Assembly: GCA_012845835.1 (NCBI GenBank)
Contig: JABAKD010000030.1
Location: forward strand, 11,043,715 to 11,107,714
Direction of reading: 5' to 3'
Length of the DNA: 64,000 nucleotides
DNA from: Undaria pinnatifida
Lineage: Eukaryota > Sar > Phaeophyceae > Laminariales > Alariaceae
Shown here: piece after piece, positions 54,791 through 63,880 of the stretch
Position numbering within the stretch: the first letter of the stretch is position 1
Layout of the letters: each line of letters opens with the position of its first letter
Notes under the pieces: model-generated
Seen by the model: the letters and a program-made list of their open reading frames with translations, nothing else
Databases searched by the model: none
What the model was told of the DNA's origin: nothing
Translations under genes and position numbers: made by a program

Positions 54791-55194
54791 CACTAATTTT
54801 GCGACATGCAAGCAAGCAGCAATCATCGACATATTATGCAGCACAGCGTGCAAGCAGCACATACATGCAGCTAGCACCAGCAGCCGTGTGCAGCAACAGC
54901 AACAGCAGCAGCAGCAGCAACAACATGCAAGCAGCAGCAGCGGAGATGGGAGCGGTTGCGTAAAATGGTAAACATGGTAGGGCTAGGCGCAGCAGGCATG
55001 CGTTGCCGAGTTTACGCTCAATATTTTTTCTTGTTTGTTTTACCGTACGGGGATCGACACCGGACGTAGGGGCATTCGCCATGAACGTTACATACCGGAG
55101 GGGATACCGGAGATTGTAGGTGCACACACGACCATACCTACATCATACCCTAGCTCAGAGCCCCAGAGCTTTCAAGGGAGTGGGTGGACAACAC
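54791..55194. repeat. CAG-rich stretch and unassigned DNA
   Basis: AGCAGCAGCAGCAGCAAC at 54893-54925 with dispersed GCAAGCAGC words around it. No start or splice context supports a poly-Gln exon. Confidence 0.5.
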
Positions 55195-55678
55195 GCGAGT
55201 CATCCATTTTGTAGGGGGCATCTATGTAGCCCCGAAAAGGTGTATATTAAAGACTACATGTATTCCAGACCGACATTTTCTTCCTACAAGAACGAGTGTG
55301 TTCTCACGCTCGTTTGTTCGCATCCGCTTTGTTTAAGCTCACTCGTGGGAGAACCTTCTATTAAGCGTTTTAAGCCGTTTTAGCACCGCACTCCCGACAC
55401 GGGGACAAAACTATTGGAGTTAGACTGGGGAAATAAGCGAGTCATCCATTTTGTAGGGGGCATCTATGTAGCCCCGAAAAGGTGTATATTAAAGACTACA
55501 TGTATTCCAGACCGACATTTTCTTCCTACAAGAACGAGTGTGTTCTCACGCTCGTTTGTTCGCATCCGCTTTGTTTAAGCTCACTCGTGGGAGAACCTTC
55601 TATTAAGCGTTTTGAGCCGTTTTAGCACCGCACTCCCGACACGGGGACAAAACTATTGGAGTTAGACTGGGGAAATAT
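55195..55678 (+). repeat. 242-bp tandem duplication
   Basis: The unit beginning GCGAGTCATCCATTTTGTAG is repeated directly after 242 bp (55195 and 55437). I see one difference between the units (TTTTAAGCC against TTTTGAGCC). A related 3' part occurs at 7540-7645 and 56335-56440. The near identity means a very recent duplication or an assembly artefact. Confidence 0.9.
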
Positions 55679-56805
55679 CTTAGGAGTTGAAAATGGGTTG
55701 ATGGCGTGTTTCGTTCTCGGGATTATCGGTCCAAGCCGTGCCCCCCCCCCCCCCCCTTTCTTCGCCGACGACATCCACTCCACATCCGTCATCGTGTTTG
55801 GCTATATTTCATCGCGCTATTATTACAGTGACCCTCACGGAGTTTCAGCACTCCGATGGCGCCGGGGCAGCCGGTGTCTTTTTTGTTGTGCTGCCAAATA
55901 AAATATCTCGGTCAGAGCTTGTGAGCTTCCTCCTTCAGTTCGGTCGTTTCTCCTTCATTGCACGAGGATGATGTGTAGAAAAACGAAGTTAGAGCTTTTA
56001 CACTACAACTGTGTGTTCCACTTCCCTCTTATCTTATTTTTTTCATGGCGCACAAGGTACGACACGATCGAGGTACCTGATGATCAAGTTATCCCCCGCT
56101 GCTAGCCTGCTGCTAGCCTGCTAGGTAGAGATGCTTCGACGAAAAAGTCAAGCCCCTACCGTGGGGATGACTTAATCTTTTTAGAAGGTATACCGCTTTA
56201 TGGCGTGACACACGTTTTCTGGTGACTTTGTACTGGGCTCCCGTAACCCCTTTAGAGCCCCGAACCCCTCCCTGTACTAAACCAAGTCTTTTTGTCCCGA
56301 AAAAGGGTTTCCAGTTGTAAAGGGGTTAAGCGTTTTTAGCACCGCACTTTTCCCGGACATGATGGGGGAAAACCACTTCAAGGGAGCTGGTTAGAACAGT
56401 AGGAAAACGTCTTATATTAGGAGTGCTTGGAAACGGGTTCATAAACCTCAACCCTAACCCTGAGAATTTCGTTCTCTAATTGTGATGATTGTTCTTGCCG
56501 TGTTTCCGGGGTGTGCACCTACTAAGTAATAGCTAGCTACAGACCATGGGATTAATTGCTCATCTCGGGTGGTGGTACTGAACTTTTTTCGTTTCCTCAA
56601 TTTTTGAATCAGCTTCTTTGTTTCGCCTTTATTTAGCAAGAGGGGTATAGAGCTCCTTCTTATTATGGGGCTTAGGTTGGGCAGTAAGCAGTGGGTTAAC
56701 CTTATTTGCAAGTAGTCAAACGCGTAGTGTTATAGAGTGAAGAACGGACTCGACTAATAATACCCCCCTATTTATATTATATAAATTAATTGTAAACCTT
56801 AACTA
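55679..56805. other. Unassigned DNA with repeat H
   Basis: Repeat H at 56225-56345 (TTTAGAGCCCCGAACCCC, then GGGTTTCCAGTTGTAAAGG) followed by a scrap of the 55-kb unit. A C run lies at 55741-55756. No gene. Confidence 0.4.
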
Positions 56806-56992
56806 ACGGCGTCGTCGACAGGCCATGGATTTTTTCTGGGTTGTGGGTTCGAATCCCACCATCCAGCAACAATACAATAAACTTTTACAAAAACTTTCCC
56901 CATGTCGAACTCGAAAAATCCTCTCCTCGTCGGCATACCTAGGAAATGAAACCGCTTGTTGGATATTGACACGCCCGCCCGTGTATCATGAA
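56806..56992 (+). mobile_element. TRIM-D fragment joined to element C
   Basis: Plus-sense internal region: CGGCGTCGTCGACAGGCC (primer-site region), GTGGGTTCGAATCCCACC (exact B box in a T-arm-like hairpin, about 56846-56863), and internal sequence to CACGCCCGCCCG. Terminal repeats are not recognisable. It meets element C at about 56993, as the 27.7-kb copy does in the other orientation. Broken. Confidence 0.6.
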
Positions 56993-57190
56993 AATTAAAA
57001 TACACTCCAGCTGTGAGATCGAATATTTTGTCGAAACTCATCTTTGCAAGCTGTGTGTGATACTCCGATCGCGCGTATCACGGGTTGTGTGTCCTCATGA
57101 AGGATATCGGTCGGCGACTCCCCTTGCAACTACAGTGTAGCTATCAGGGTCAACAGGGTGATTTTAGGCAGTCTGTGCGCGGAAACTCTA
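56993..57190 (+). repeat. Element C, 5' portion
   Basis: AAAATACACTCCAGCTGTGA, GCAAGCTGTGTGTGATACTC, TCACGGGTTGTGTGTCC and GGTCGGCGACTCCCCTTGC, running into the hairpin at 57195. Confidence 0.7.
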
Positions 57191-57194
57191 AAAA

Positions 57195-57443
57195 GATTCT
57201 ACGGGTTATCTTGTCCAGTCAGAATAGTCCGTTCAAGAGAATCTTCTTGTGGCCGATAGACCAGTTTCCTTCCACAGTTGTCAGATTTTGTCCCCCTCAG
57301 AAACGGGTTTTCTCTATAACCCGTTCTATAACCCGTTTCTGAGGGGGACAAAATCTGACAGCTGTGGAAGGAAACTGGTCTATCGGCCACAAGAAGATTA
57401 TCTTAAACGGAGTATTCTGGCTGGAAAGATAACCCGTAGGATC
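57195..57443. repeat. Long inverted repeat, ~115-bp arms
   Basis: 57195-57309 is nearly complementary to 57330-57443, with a 20-bp spacer. Landmarks are GGCCGATAGACCAGTTTCC and its complement GGAAACTGGTCTATCGGCC, and GGGTTATC/GATAACCC at the ends. Part of each arm is element C sequence (GACAAAATCTGACAGCTG). No coding role. Confidence 0.85.
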
Positions 57444-57844
57444 TAGCTAGCTTGTACCACAAGAGCGTTCTCGGTAATGGAACGCTCTTCCTCTGGACAA
57501 GATAGATAGATACAAGCGCCTTGAGCGCCCACAGGAATATAGTACATCTACGAGAACGTTCCTTGTACGTTCCATAGATAAAGGACCAGAAGAGAGCACA
57601 GCAGCAATGCTGGGGGGGGGAAGGAACTCTGTGAGCCTCACACCCCACCCCCCTGGTCTGCCACTCCTCCTTTCCTGTCTCCTCGAGCTTCTCATAGCTC
57701 AACGCCAGTAATTAGAACTCTACCAAGAGCTGGTGCTGTCTTCAAGCGAAGCTGATACCCCTGCGTCCCTTCCCTCACGCCTTCCCGGCACCACGACTTA
57801 TCACAGCTCTGCGTGTCATAAGGTTTATATATTTTTTGGGTAAG
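57444..57844. other. Unassigned DNA
   Basis: Short hairpin AGAGCGTTCTCGGTAATGGA followed by ACGCTCT at 57463-57489. No gene. Confidence 0.45.
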
Positions 57845-58233
57845 TGTTTAGGTATTAGACTAGTGGGGTATTAGTCCGTTTGACCACTTGCAAAAGGTTA
57901 ACCAATAGCTCACCCAAACTAAGCCTTTTAACACTCTCCCCCCCTGAAACGGCGGGATAGCAGGTCGGCCGGATACACGGGCGGACCTGTCAATTATCCA
58001 AGCCGTTTCATTTCCTGGGGATACCGGGGAGAAGAGTATTTTTCAAGTTCGACATGGGGAAAGCCTGAAAAAAGTTCATTATTGTGGATCGTGGGATTTA
58101 AACCCACGACCCCAAAAACCCATGTCCTGTCGACGACGCCATTTGTTAAGGTATTTGTGAGGTATTAGTCCGTTTGACCACTTGCAAAAGGTTAACCGAT
58201 ACCAGTAGCTTACCCAAACTAAGCCTTATGACA
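57845..58233 (-). mobile_element. TRIM-D, complete-looking, 389 bp
   Basis: Terminal direct repeats 57845-57933 and 58144-58233 both start TG and end CA. A 4-bp target duplication TAAG flanks the element (57841-57844 and 58234-58237). On the minus strand the order is LTR, 2 nt, TGGCGTCGTCGACAGGAC (primer site complementary to a tRNA 3' end in CCA), internal region with a T-arm-like hairpin, a purine tract (GGGGGAGAG) directly before the other LTR. It encodes nothing, so it depends on another element. A partial extra inverted LTR follows at 58240-58285. Confidence 0.85.
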
Positions 58234-58239
58234 TAAGCA

Positions 58240-58290
58240 ATCGGTTAACCTTTTGCAAGTGGTCAAAAACGGGCTAATACCCCCCTGATT
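58240..58290 (+). repeat. Inverted TRIM-D LTR fragment
   Basis: ATCGGTTAACCTTTTGCAAG and GTGGTCAAAAACGGGC, complementary to the LTR end just left of it, giving a ~40-bp-arm hairpin. Confidence 0.65.
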
Positions 58291-58339
58291 AATGCCTCCT
58301 TCTCCTTCACATCCTTAGCCGAGGAGCCCCAAAAACCAA

Positions 58340-58738
58340 TCAGTGGACGTTTAAATGGTCTATACCGTTGCCCGTCAGAAACAAAATCGGCGCTGCCCCT
58401 GCTTCCACCGTGTCAGTACGGTGTAATAGGCCGCCAGTATTCATGTTCCCTTTCCTCTTGGTCCTCCTCCCTTTCGTCGGCTCGAAGCCTCCTCCATCAC
58501 TCGCGCTCTGCATCCATTCATCATGCACGTGCCATGTATGACGTGTGCCGGTCACGCCCACGCCCCGCAACCGAACTAATGCAGCTCCGATCGCGATCGG
58601 TCGGGCTTTACCCCCCGTACACCGGAGGAAGGGAACCCCTTTTAACCACCCGCCGCGGCGGCTCATTTTATGCTGCGAATCGACCAACAACGCATCGACC
58701 CTGCAGGCCCTGGGAGAACGCGACACCACACCCACCAT
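58340..58738 (-). pseudogene. LINE-type reverse transcriptase fragment
   Basis: A 132-codon minus-strand frame contains CTGGKARPIAIGAALVRLRG, which resembles the RPIA-GE-RL motif of non-LTR retrotransposon reverse transcriptases. The usual Glu is Ala here, and the following sequence (VGVTGTRHTWHVHDEWMQ) does not look like RT. Upstream WLKGVPFLRC is compatible with the strand before that motif. If right, this is a short decayed LINE piece; no endonuclease, catalytic FADD box or 3' tail was found. Confidence 0.35.
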
Positions 58739-60780
58739 GTATAGCCTTGCCTTTGATTACGTGTTAACCCCCCCACCCCCCCGCGCCTCGCTCCCCCCCC
58801 TTCCCCCCGTGTCCCCTGCCCCCTCTCCCGCCCCACCCCGAAATAATCTCGCCGCATTTTGACAGTTTCAAAGAGGGGATGGCGTTTCCGCTATATCCCC
58901 TGTTTTTTTTCACATCGGAGTTATTGTGGGGGAAGTGTCGCATGTATGCCGTTTTCGCGCGGGGGGGAGGGGTGTTGGGGTGGGGTTGGGGATGGGGGGG
59001 GGGGGGGGAAGCCATCCCCTGTGTTTAGAGTGTATACAGGAATTAGGGCTGTGGAAACAGTTTCAAATTAGATTTACTATGAACTTTGGGCGGGCGGGCG
59101 GGTGGTTGCCAAAATGCCCCCCCCCCCTCCCTTACCTAAAAAGGGACGAAAATGAAGAAAAAACGGAATGTTGGTCTAGCCAGACCTTTTTTTTTCTGCA
59201 CGCCCTCGCTACTGCTAGCTGCTGCTGCTGTGGCTGTATTTTTCTACTTTATTTAGCATATATTTACACACCGGTTTCGAGCAGGGCATGCGGGGCTCGG
59301 GGCGGCGGCGGGGCGCGAGGCGGGGGAAATTTAGGTATTTTCTTTTCTGTGCGCGCTCGCTAATAATGCTGCCGTGTTTTTTTGGTTATCGTATAATACA
59401 TGCACGTGCGCGAGTTGTGGGCAGGGCGGGTGGGGCTCGGGGCGGGGAGCGGGGCGGGGGCGGGGGGGGATCTCCGCCTCGCGCCCCGCCGCGTCGTGTG
59501 ACGATCACGTGTGCGTACCACAGCGACAGCAAGCTCGAACATGTGAGAATTGCCACTGTGTTTGTAGTTAACGTAAAACAGCAGCAGCAGCAACAGCAGC
59601 AACCTACAAAAAAAACGTTAACGGTACGACAGCACGGCGCAACAACGATCACAAAAGGAAAAGTGTGATTGATGCCAAACGACACACTCGACCCCAACAA
59701 GCTGATTATAGCTTGCAAAAGGTTACAACGTCGCCTCCTCCTCCTCCTCCTCCTCCTCCTCCGCATTTCTAAAAGGCACGCCGTTCGCCCACACATAAAT
59801 AGTGCCAGGTAGTATATACGGGAGGAGGTCTGTCTGCAGTCGTCATTTCGCATTGACTGCAAAAGAAAAACACGCCGTCGTCCATTTGCGGTTCCAAGGT
59901 CCAAGCTATATTAGTAAGTTACCACTGCAAAAAAAAAAGTCGTGCCGCCGACCGCCTTGCGCGAGGTCAGGTCACGCCGCCCCACCCCCCCGCATTGCAC
60001 GAAGTCACCACGTTGTCGCCCACGTTTGTTCGCGAAATACCCGCTCACCCGGGGCCTCGCGTCCTCCACCCAAGAAGTCACACGGTCCCCCTGCTAAGTA
60101 CTATGCGAATGATCAGGTCACCCCCCGCCCCTTCCCCCCCCCCCCGGCGTTGCACAAGAGAAGGCCAAGATGTCGCCCCACGTCGCGAAAGGTCAGCCCA
60201 TCACCCCCCCCCTGCCGCTCGCATTTTTCGACGAAGAAGTCACGCCGCCCCTCCCCTATATAGTACTATGGGAATTGACACGGAGGTGCACCATTTTTTT
60301 TCCGAGGATATCCTCGCTTATTCCCTATAGAGCCCCAAAGTTCCTCGCCCATAGTAAATTCAAGTAATTTTTCCCAAAGAAAGGGTTCCCAGTTGCACAC
60401 ACCTTCCTTCCTTTCTTATAAACCAAAAACTATGATGATTTCGAGAAAAAAAAAAGGAAGCCCAAATAAAGCCCGAATGACAATCCCATGCCGCCCAGGC
60501 ACGCAAAGGCACAAAAAGAAACATGTTGCAAAATAGCACCAAAAATGCCGACGCTGTCGAGTTAAGAAGTTAATAATCAGGTCACCCCCCCCCCCCCCCC
60601 CCCCCGACACATACACCCCCGCCGCCGCCGCGTTGTACAAGAGAGAGCCTGCATGTACTGTTTGTCGCCCACATGTCGCGAAACAAAAAGTCAGAAGGTC
60701 CACCCCCTCTCGCATTTCACAAGAAGAGCCGCTTTGTCACCTACGGTGTGCGGCGATAGCCTGACATATTTTGCCGGTGG
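58739..60780. other. Unassigned low-complexity DNA
   Basis: No gene. C-rich 58765-58845; G-rich 58958-59010 and 59285-59475; CAG run 59578-59602; CTC run 59735-59763. A loosely repeated block (GGTCACCCCC, GTTGCACAAGAG, GTCGCCCACGT, CGCGAAA) occurs at 59965-60030, 60115-60200 and 60577-60685. Repeat H copy at 60325-60395 (TATAGAGCCCCAAAG, AAAGGGTTCCCAGTTG). Confidence 0.45.
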
Positions 60781-61140
60781 TCCAATATTAACCCGCGTAG
60801 TAACTGTTGAGGTCGAGGGGTAGTAGGTTCGAATTTCACATGGGACTCTTTCGTAGACGCTCACAGGCCGAGAGCGCGAGAGCGAGCGTGCGGTTCGCGA
60901 AAATTGATGCCAATCGACGAGCGAAAAAAAAGCTGAAAAGTGGCGATGCTGAGCCCTATATATGTGCGGGATGAAAAAGAAGGCAAGCACCGGTAGGGGG
61001 TGGGTAGGGAAGAGACCTGTGACCACGCACGCCGGCTTTTGTCCTGAAGGTCGCTGAGGGGGCATACAACCTCTTATGAGTTGAGCTGGAGATAGAGCGT
61101 ACAAAAAGTGATGGCAAAAAAAAGAAGAAGGAAAAAAAGA
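60781..61140 (+). mobile_element. SINE-1 with a fourth type of head
   Basis: B box TAGTAGGTTCGAATTTCAC (60821-60839). Body CGAGAGCGCGAGAGCGAGCG, GGCGATGCTGAGCCC, GAGACCTGTGACCACGCACG, GAAGGTCGCTGAGGG. A purine-rich tail from 61110. Confidence 0.65.
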
Positions 61141-61634
61141 GGTCAGCGGGGTGGTTTCCTGGCGTTAACAAACGCAAAGCTCATCCAAGAAATAAAGAGA
61201 AGAAAAAAGGTGGCTGCACCCTTTGCCATTTCCATCATCAAGGGGAGAGCACAGCAGTCCATCCACACAGCACATGACATGATGATATGTCAGTGTAGTA
61301 GCATTTTTTTTTCGGATTAATCACAGGTGACCAGCACGGTAAAGGCGAGCAAAGCGCTGCAACCCCCCTCGATACTGCTACCACCACGTACGTAGCGAAA
61401 AAAAAAGAAACACAATATTTCTATATGGTATAATATCAGGCACGCGAGTCGTTCTACGGTAAGTAGCCCCCCCCTTGAGCGAAATCGCCGGTTTCTAAAC
61501 CAGCTCCCGGCCGTATACCTCCTGAAATACGGTGCCCGTTGCCGCCCCGGCATCATCGTTCGGTAGTCCTTTGCCAACAGAATACATGCATGCCGTTTTT
61601 TTTATAGCGTCCTTCTTCTCGTGTCTCGAGCAGC
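61141..61634. other. Unassigned DNA
   Basis: No gene recognised. Confidence 0.4.
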
Positions 61635-62011
61635 TGGTAAGGTATTAGACTAGTGGGGTATTAGTCCGTTTGACCACTTGCAAAAGGTTAACCAATAGCT
61701 CACCCAAACTAAGCCTTATAACACTCTCCCCCCCTGAAACGGCGGGATAGCAGGTCGGCCGGATATACGGGCGGACCTGTCAATATATCTAAGCCGTTCC
61801 ATTTCCTGGGTATACCGGGGAGAGTATTTTTCAAGTTCGACATGGGAAAATCTGAAAAAGTTTATTATGGTGGATGTGGGGATCGAACCCACGACCCAAA
61901 AACCCATTATGTGTCGACGACGCCATTTGTTAAGGAATTAGTAGGGTATTAGTCCGTTTGACCACTTGCAACTGGTTAACCTATAGCTTACCCAAACTAA
62001 GCCTTATAACA
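61635..62011 (-). mobile_element. TRIM-D, complete-looking, 377 bp
   Basis: Direct terminal repeats 61635-61723 (89 bp) and 61928-62011 (84 bp), each TG to CA. Target duplication CAGC at 61631-61634 and 62012-62015. On the minus strand the 5' LTR is followed by 2 nt and the primer site TGGCGTCGTCGAC, a B-box-bearing T-arm-like hairpin GTGGGTTCGATCCCCAC (61874-61890), and a purine tract GGGGGGGAGAG touching the 3' LTR. The two LTRs differ by several changes and an indel, so it is not very recent. Noncoding. Confidence 0.88.
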
Positions 62012-62531
62012 CAGCGGTTTTCGATGAAATCTTCGAAAAAGAAAATCGCTGGTTTGGGGGCGGGGCTATCGTAGAAGCAGTCGTACCTATTATTCGAGCG
62101 AAGCGAGTTTCTAATTCCCACCTGCGGTCCCCCCGTAATAGCCCTCTATCTACTCGAAACAAAAAAGGTTCGTGTGTTTGTACGCTTTAACTTGAAGTTA
62201 GACTAGGTCACCAGAAAAATGGGCGTCTTCAACGCCGCCTAAGGAAACCAATGATTTCCCTCTTCTGCTGCAGATGCACGACCAATCAATTGCAAGTCAA
62301 ACGTGGTGCCCCTCGCAATCACACGAACCAATGGCCCGTGGACGCACGCGTCTGACGGCAGTTACATCTATCAGCTGTCGCTCGTTTTAGCGACAGCTAC
62401 AATATCTTAGAATTGTATTTATTGGTACAGGTTCTACTGCGGAATATATATATATATATATATATATTCCTATATGCAAGTGCGTTCGTACAGAAGAAGA
62501 GCAGAAAAAAATAGCGAAAAACTTTTGACAC
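62012..62531. other. Unassigned DNA between two TRIM elements
   Basis: A TA dinucleotide run of about 10 units at 62445-62466. A short inverted pair CTGTCGCT/AGCGACAG at 62373-62396. No gene. Confidence 0.5.
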
Positions 62532-63419
62532 TGTCAAGATACGGCCTCAAAAGGCCTATAACTGTCCGAATTTGAGATCATTTGGATGGGTTTCGTATGA
62601 TAAGGTTGGCGTTTTATATTCGGGAAAGTTAGGAAATAGATCGGAGGCACGTGCCTCCGATCTCAGAAGCTATCCCGGACTCTGGTGGAAGCGAATAAAG
62701 CTACATCTCTACGAAGGAAACGAAAGTGAGTACTTTCCGAGGACCTGCTCAATTGGCAGACCTGCAGGGGGCACTCTGTGTCCCCCACCTTTAATTTAAC
62801 ATGTGGCGTCGTCGGCAGGACAGCATCTGTGGCTGGTTTGCCGTAGAGCCTTTCCTGCCCCCCCCCCGCCACACCGGCGGCATGCGGCAGGTTCTAGAGC
62901 CTTCTCCGACCCCCCCCCGCCACACCGGCGGCACACGGCAGGTTTGATGGGTGAATTTTGCCTTGTTGAAGGGTCTGCGTTTCTTTCAACTGCTTTTCTT
63001 CGCGTGTTCCTGTCTCCATAGCCAGGCGGTTAGAGGTGTGGGATTGGGTTTTGAGGAGCCGCATCTTCGACTCATGGTCTAGTTCGTAGAACCGGAGTTT
63101 CCCCGAATCTCCCATATTTCTGCATATGCGACTCATCAGGGTGGGCTAGTGTTAAAATACGGCATCGAAAGGCCTGTAATTATCCGAATTTGAGATCATT
63201 TGGATGAGTTTCGTATGATAAGATTGGCGTTTTATATTCAGGAAAGTTAGGAAGAAGATCGGAGGCACGTGCCTCCGATCTCAGAAGCTATCCCGGATTC
63301 TGGTGGAAACGAATACAGCTACATCTCTACGAAGGAAACGAAAGTGAGTACTCTCCGAGGACCTGCTCAATTGGCAGACCTTCAGGGGGCACTCTGTGTC
63401 CCCCACCTTTAATTTAACA
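62532..63419 (+). mobile_element. TRIM-E, complete-looking, 888 bp
   Basis: LTRs 62532-62801 and 63150-63419, each 270 bp, TG to CA. Target duplication ACAC at 62528-62531 and 63420-63423. The 348-bp internal region starts 2 nt after the LTR with TGGCGTCGTCGGCAGGAC, the same primer site as TRIM-D, and ends in GGGTGGGCTAG before the 3' LTR. Two copies of a CACACCGGCGGCA block lie at 62868-62940. Each LTR has a perfect 26-bp palindrome centred on CACGTG (62638-62663, 63256-63281). LTRs differ at roughly 15 positions, so moderately old. Noncoding. Confidence 0.88.
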
Positions 63420-63423
63420 ACAC

Positions 63424-63714
63424 CGTATTATTATGTATTATGTTACTCTTACTTGGTAGGTTCGTAGAGAGAGAAACAAAAAAAAAACGCAAGACCATAT
63501 AATTTATATGTAAACTCCTCGGAAGACAATGGTACACATACTTATACCATCAGCCACAGAACATGCTCTTAGGGAGTGAACGAAACACAGCGACGATAAC
63601 CCCCCCCCCCCCGAAACAAAAAGCACAGTAAATTTTTAGGACCCGGAGTTTTGCAAAACTATTAATTTAACACTGACGCGCGCTACGATAGAGGTCAGGT
63701 AACTTTTTCTTCTT
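63424..63714. other. Unassigned DNA
   Basis: A C run at 63601-63612. No gene. Confidence 0.45.
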
Positions 63715-63880
63715 TTTCTTTTTTTTTTCTTTTTTTCATCCTCCGGCGGATGGGGGCAAAAAAAAGCTCAAGCTCACCGCACTTCCACACGTATTTACAT
63801 ACGCATCGTGTGTCGATTAAACTTCAGTTTTTGTTGCTTTCGCAACCCAGCGCTAGCTAGCTGGCGCGTCCTAGGTATCA
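63715..63880 (-). mobile_element. Repeat B, copy 3
   Basis: A T/C-rich lead, TCATCCTCCGGCGGATGGGG, CGCACTTCCACACGTATT and GCGCTAGCTAGCTGGCGCG; same order as the two other copies. Confidence 0.65.

Noticed and set aside
54893-54925. Poly-Gln coding exon
   Set aside because: The CAG run lies in a CAGC-rich noncoding patch with no splice sites or start in register.
56799-57041. Peptide MSFDKIFDLTAGVYF conserved in C1 copies
   Set aside because: The frame is open in a few copies only and neighbouring copies break it or lack the ATG; shared nucleotide ancestry explains the match.
62638-62663. Sequencing adapter contamination
   Set aside because: The palindrome starts AGATCGGA like a common adapter but then diverges, and it lies inside three diverged LTR copies.
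63120-63149. Hammerhead ribozyme (retrozyme) in TRIM-E
   Set aside because: The minus strand has CTGATGAG and a later GAAA, but the segment between cannot form stem II and the motif is not inside the LTR as in retrozymes.
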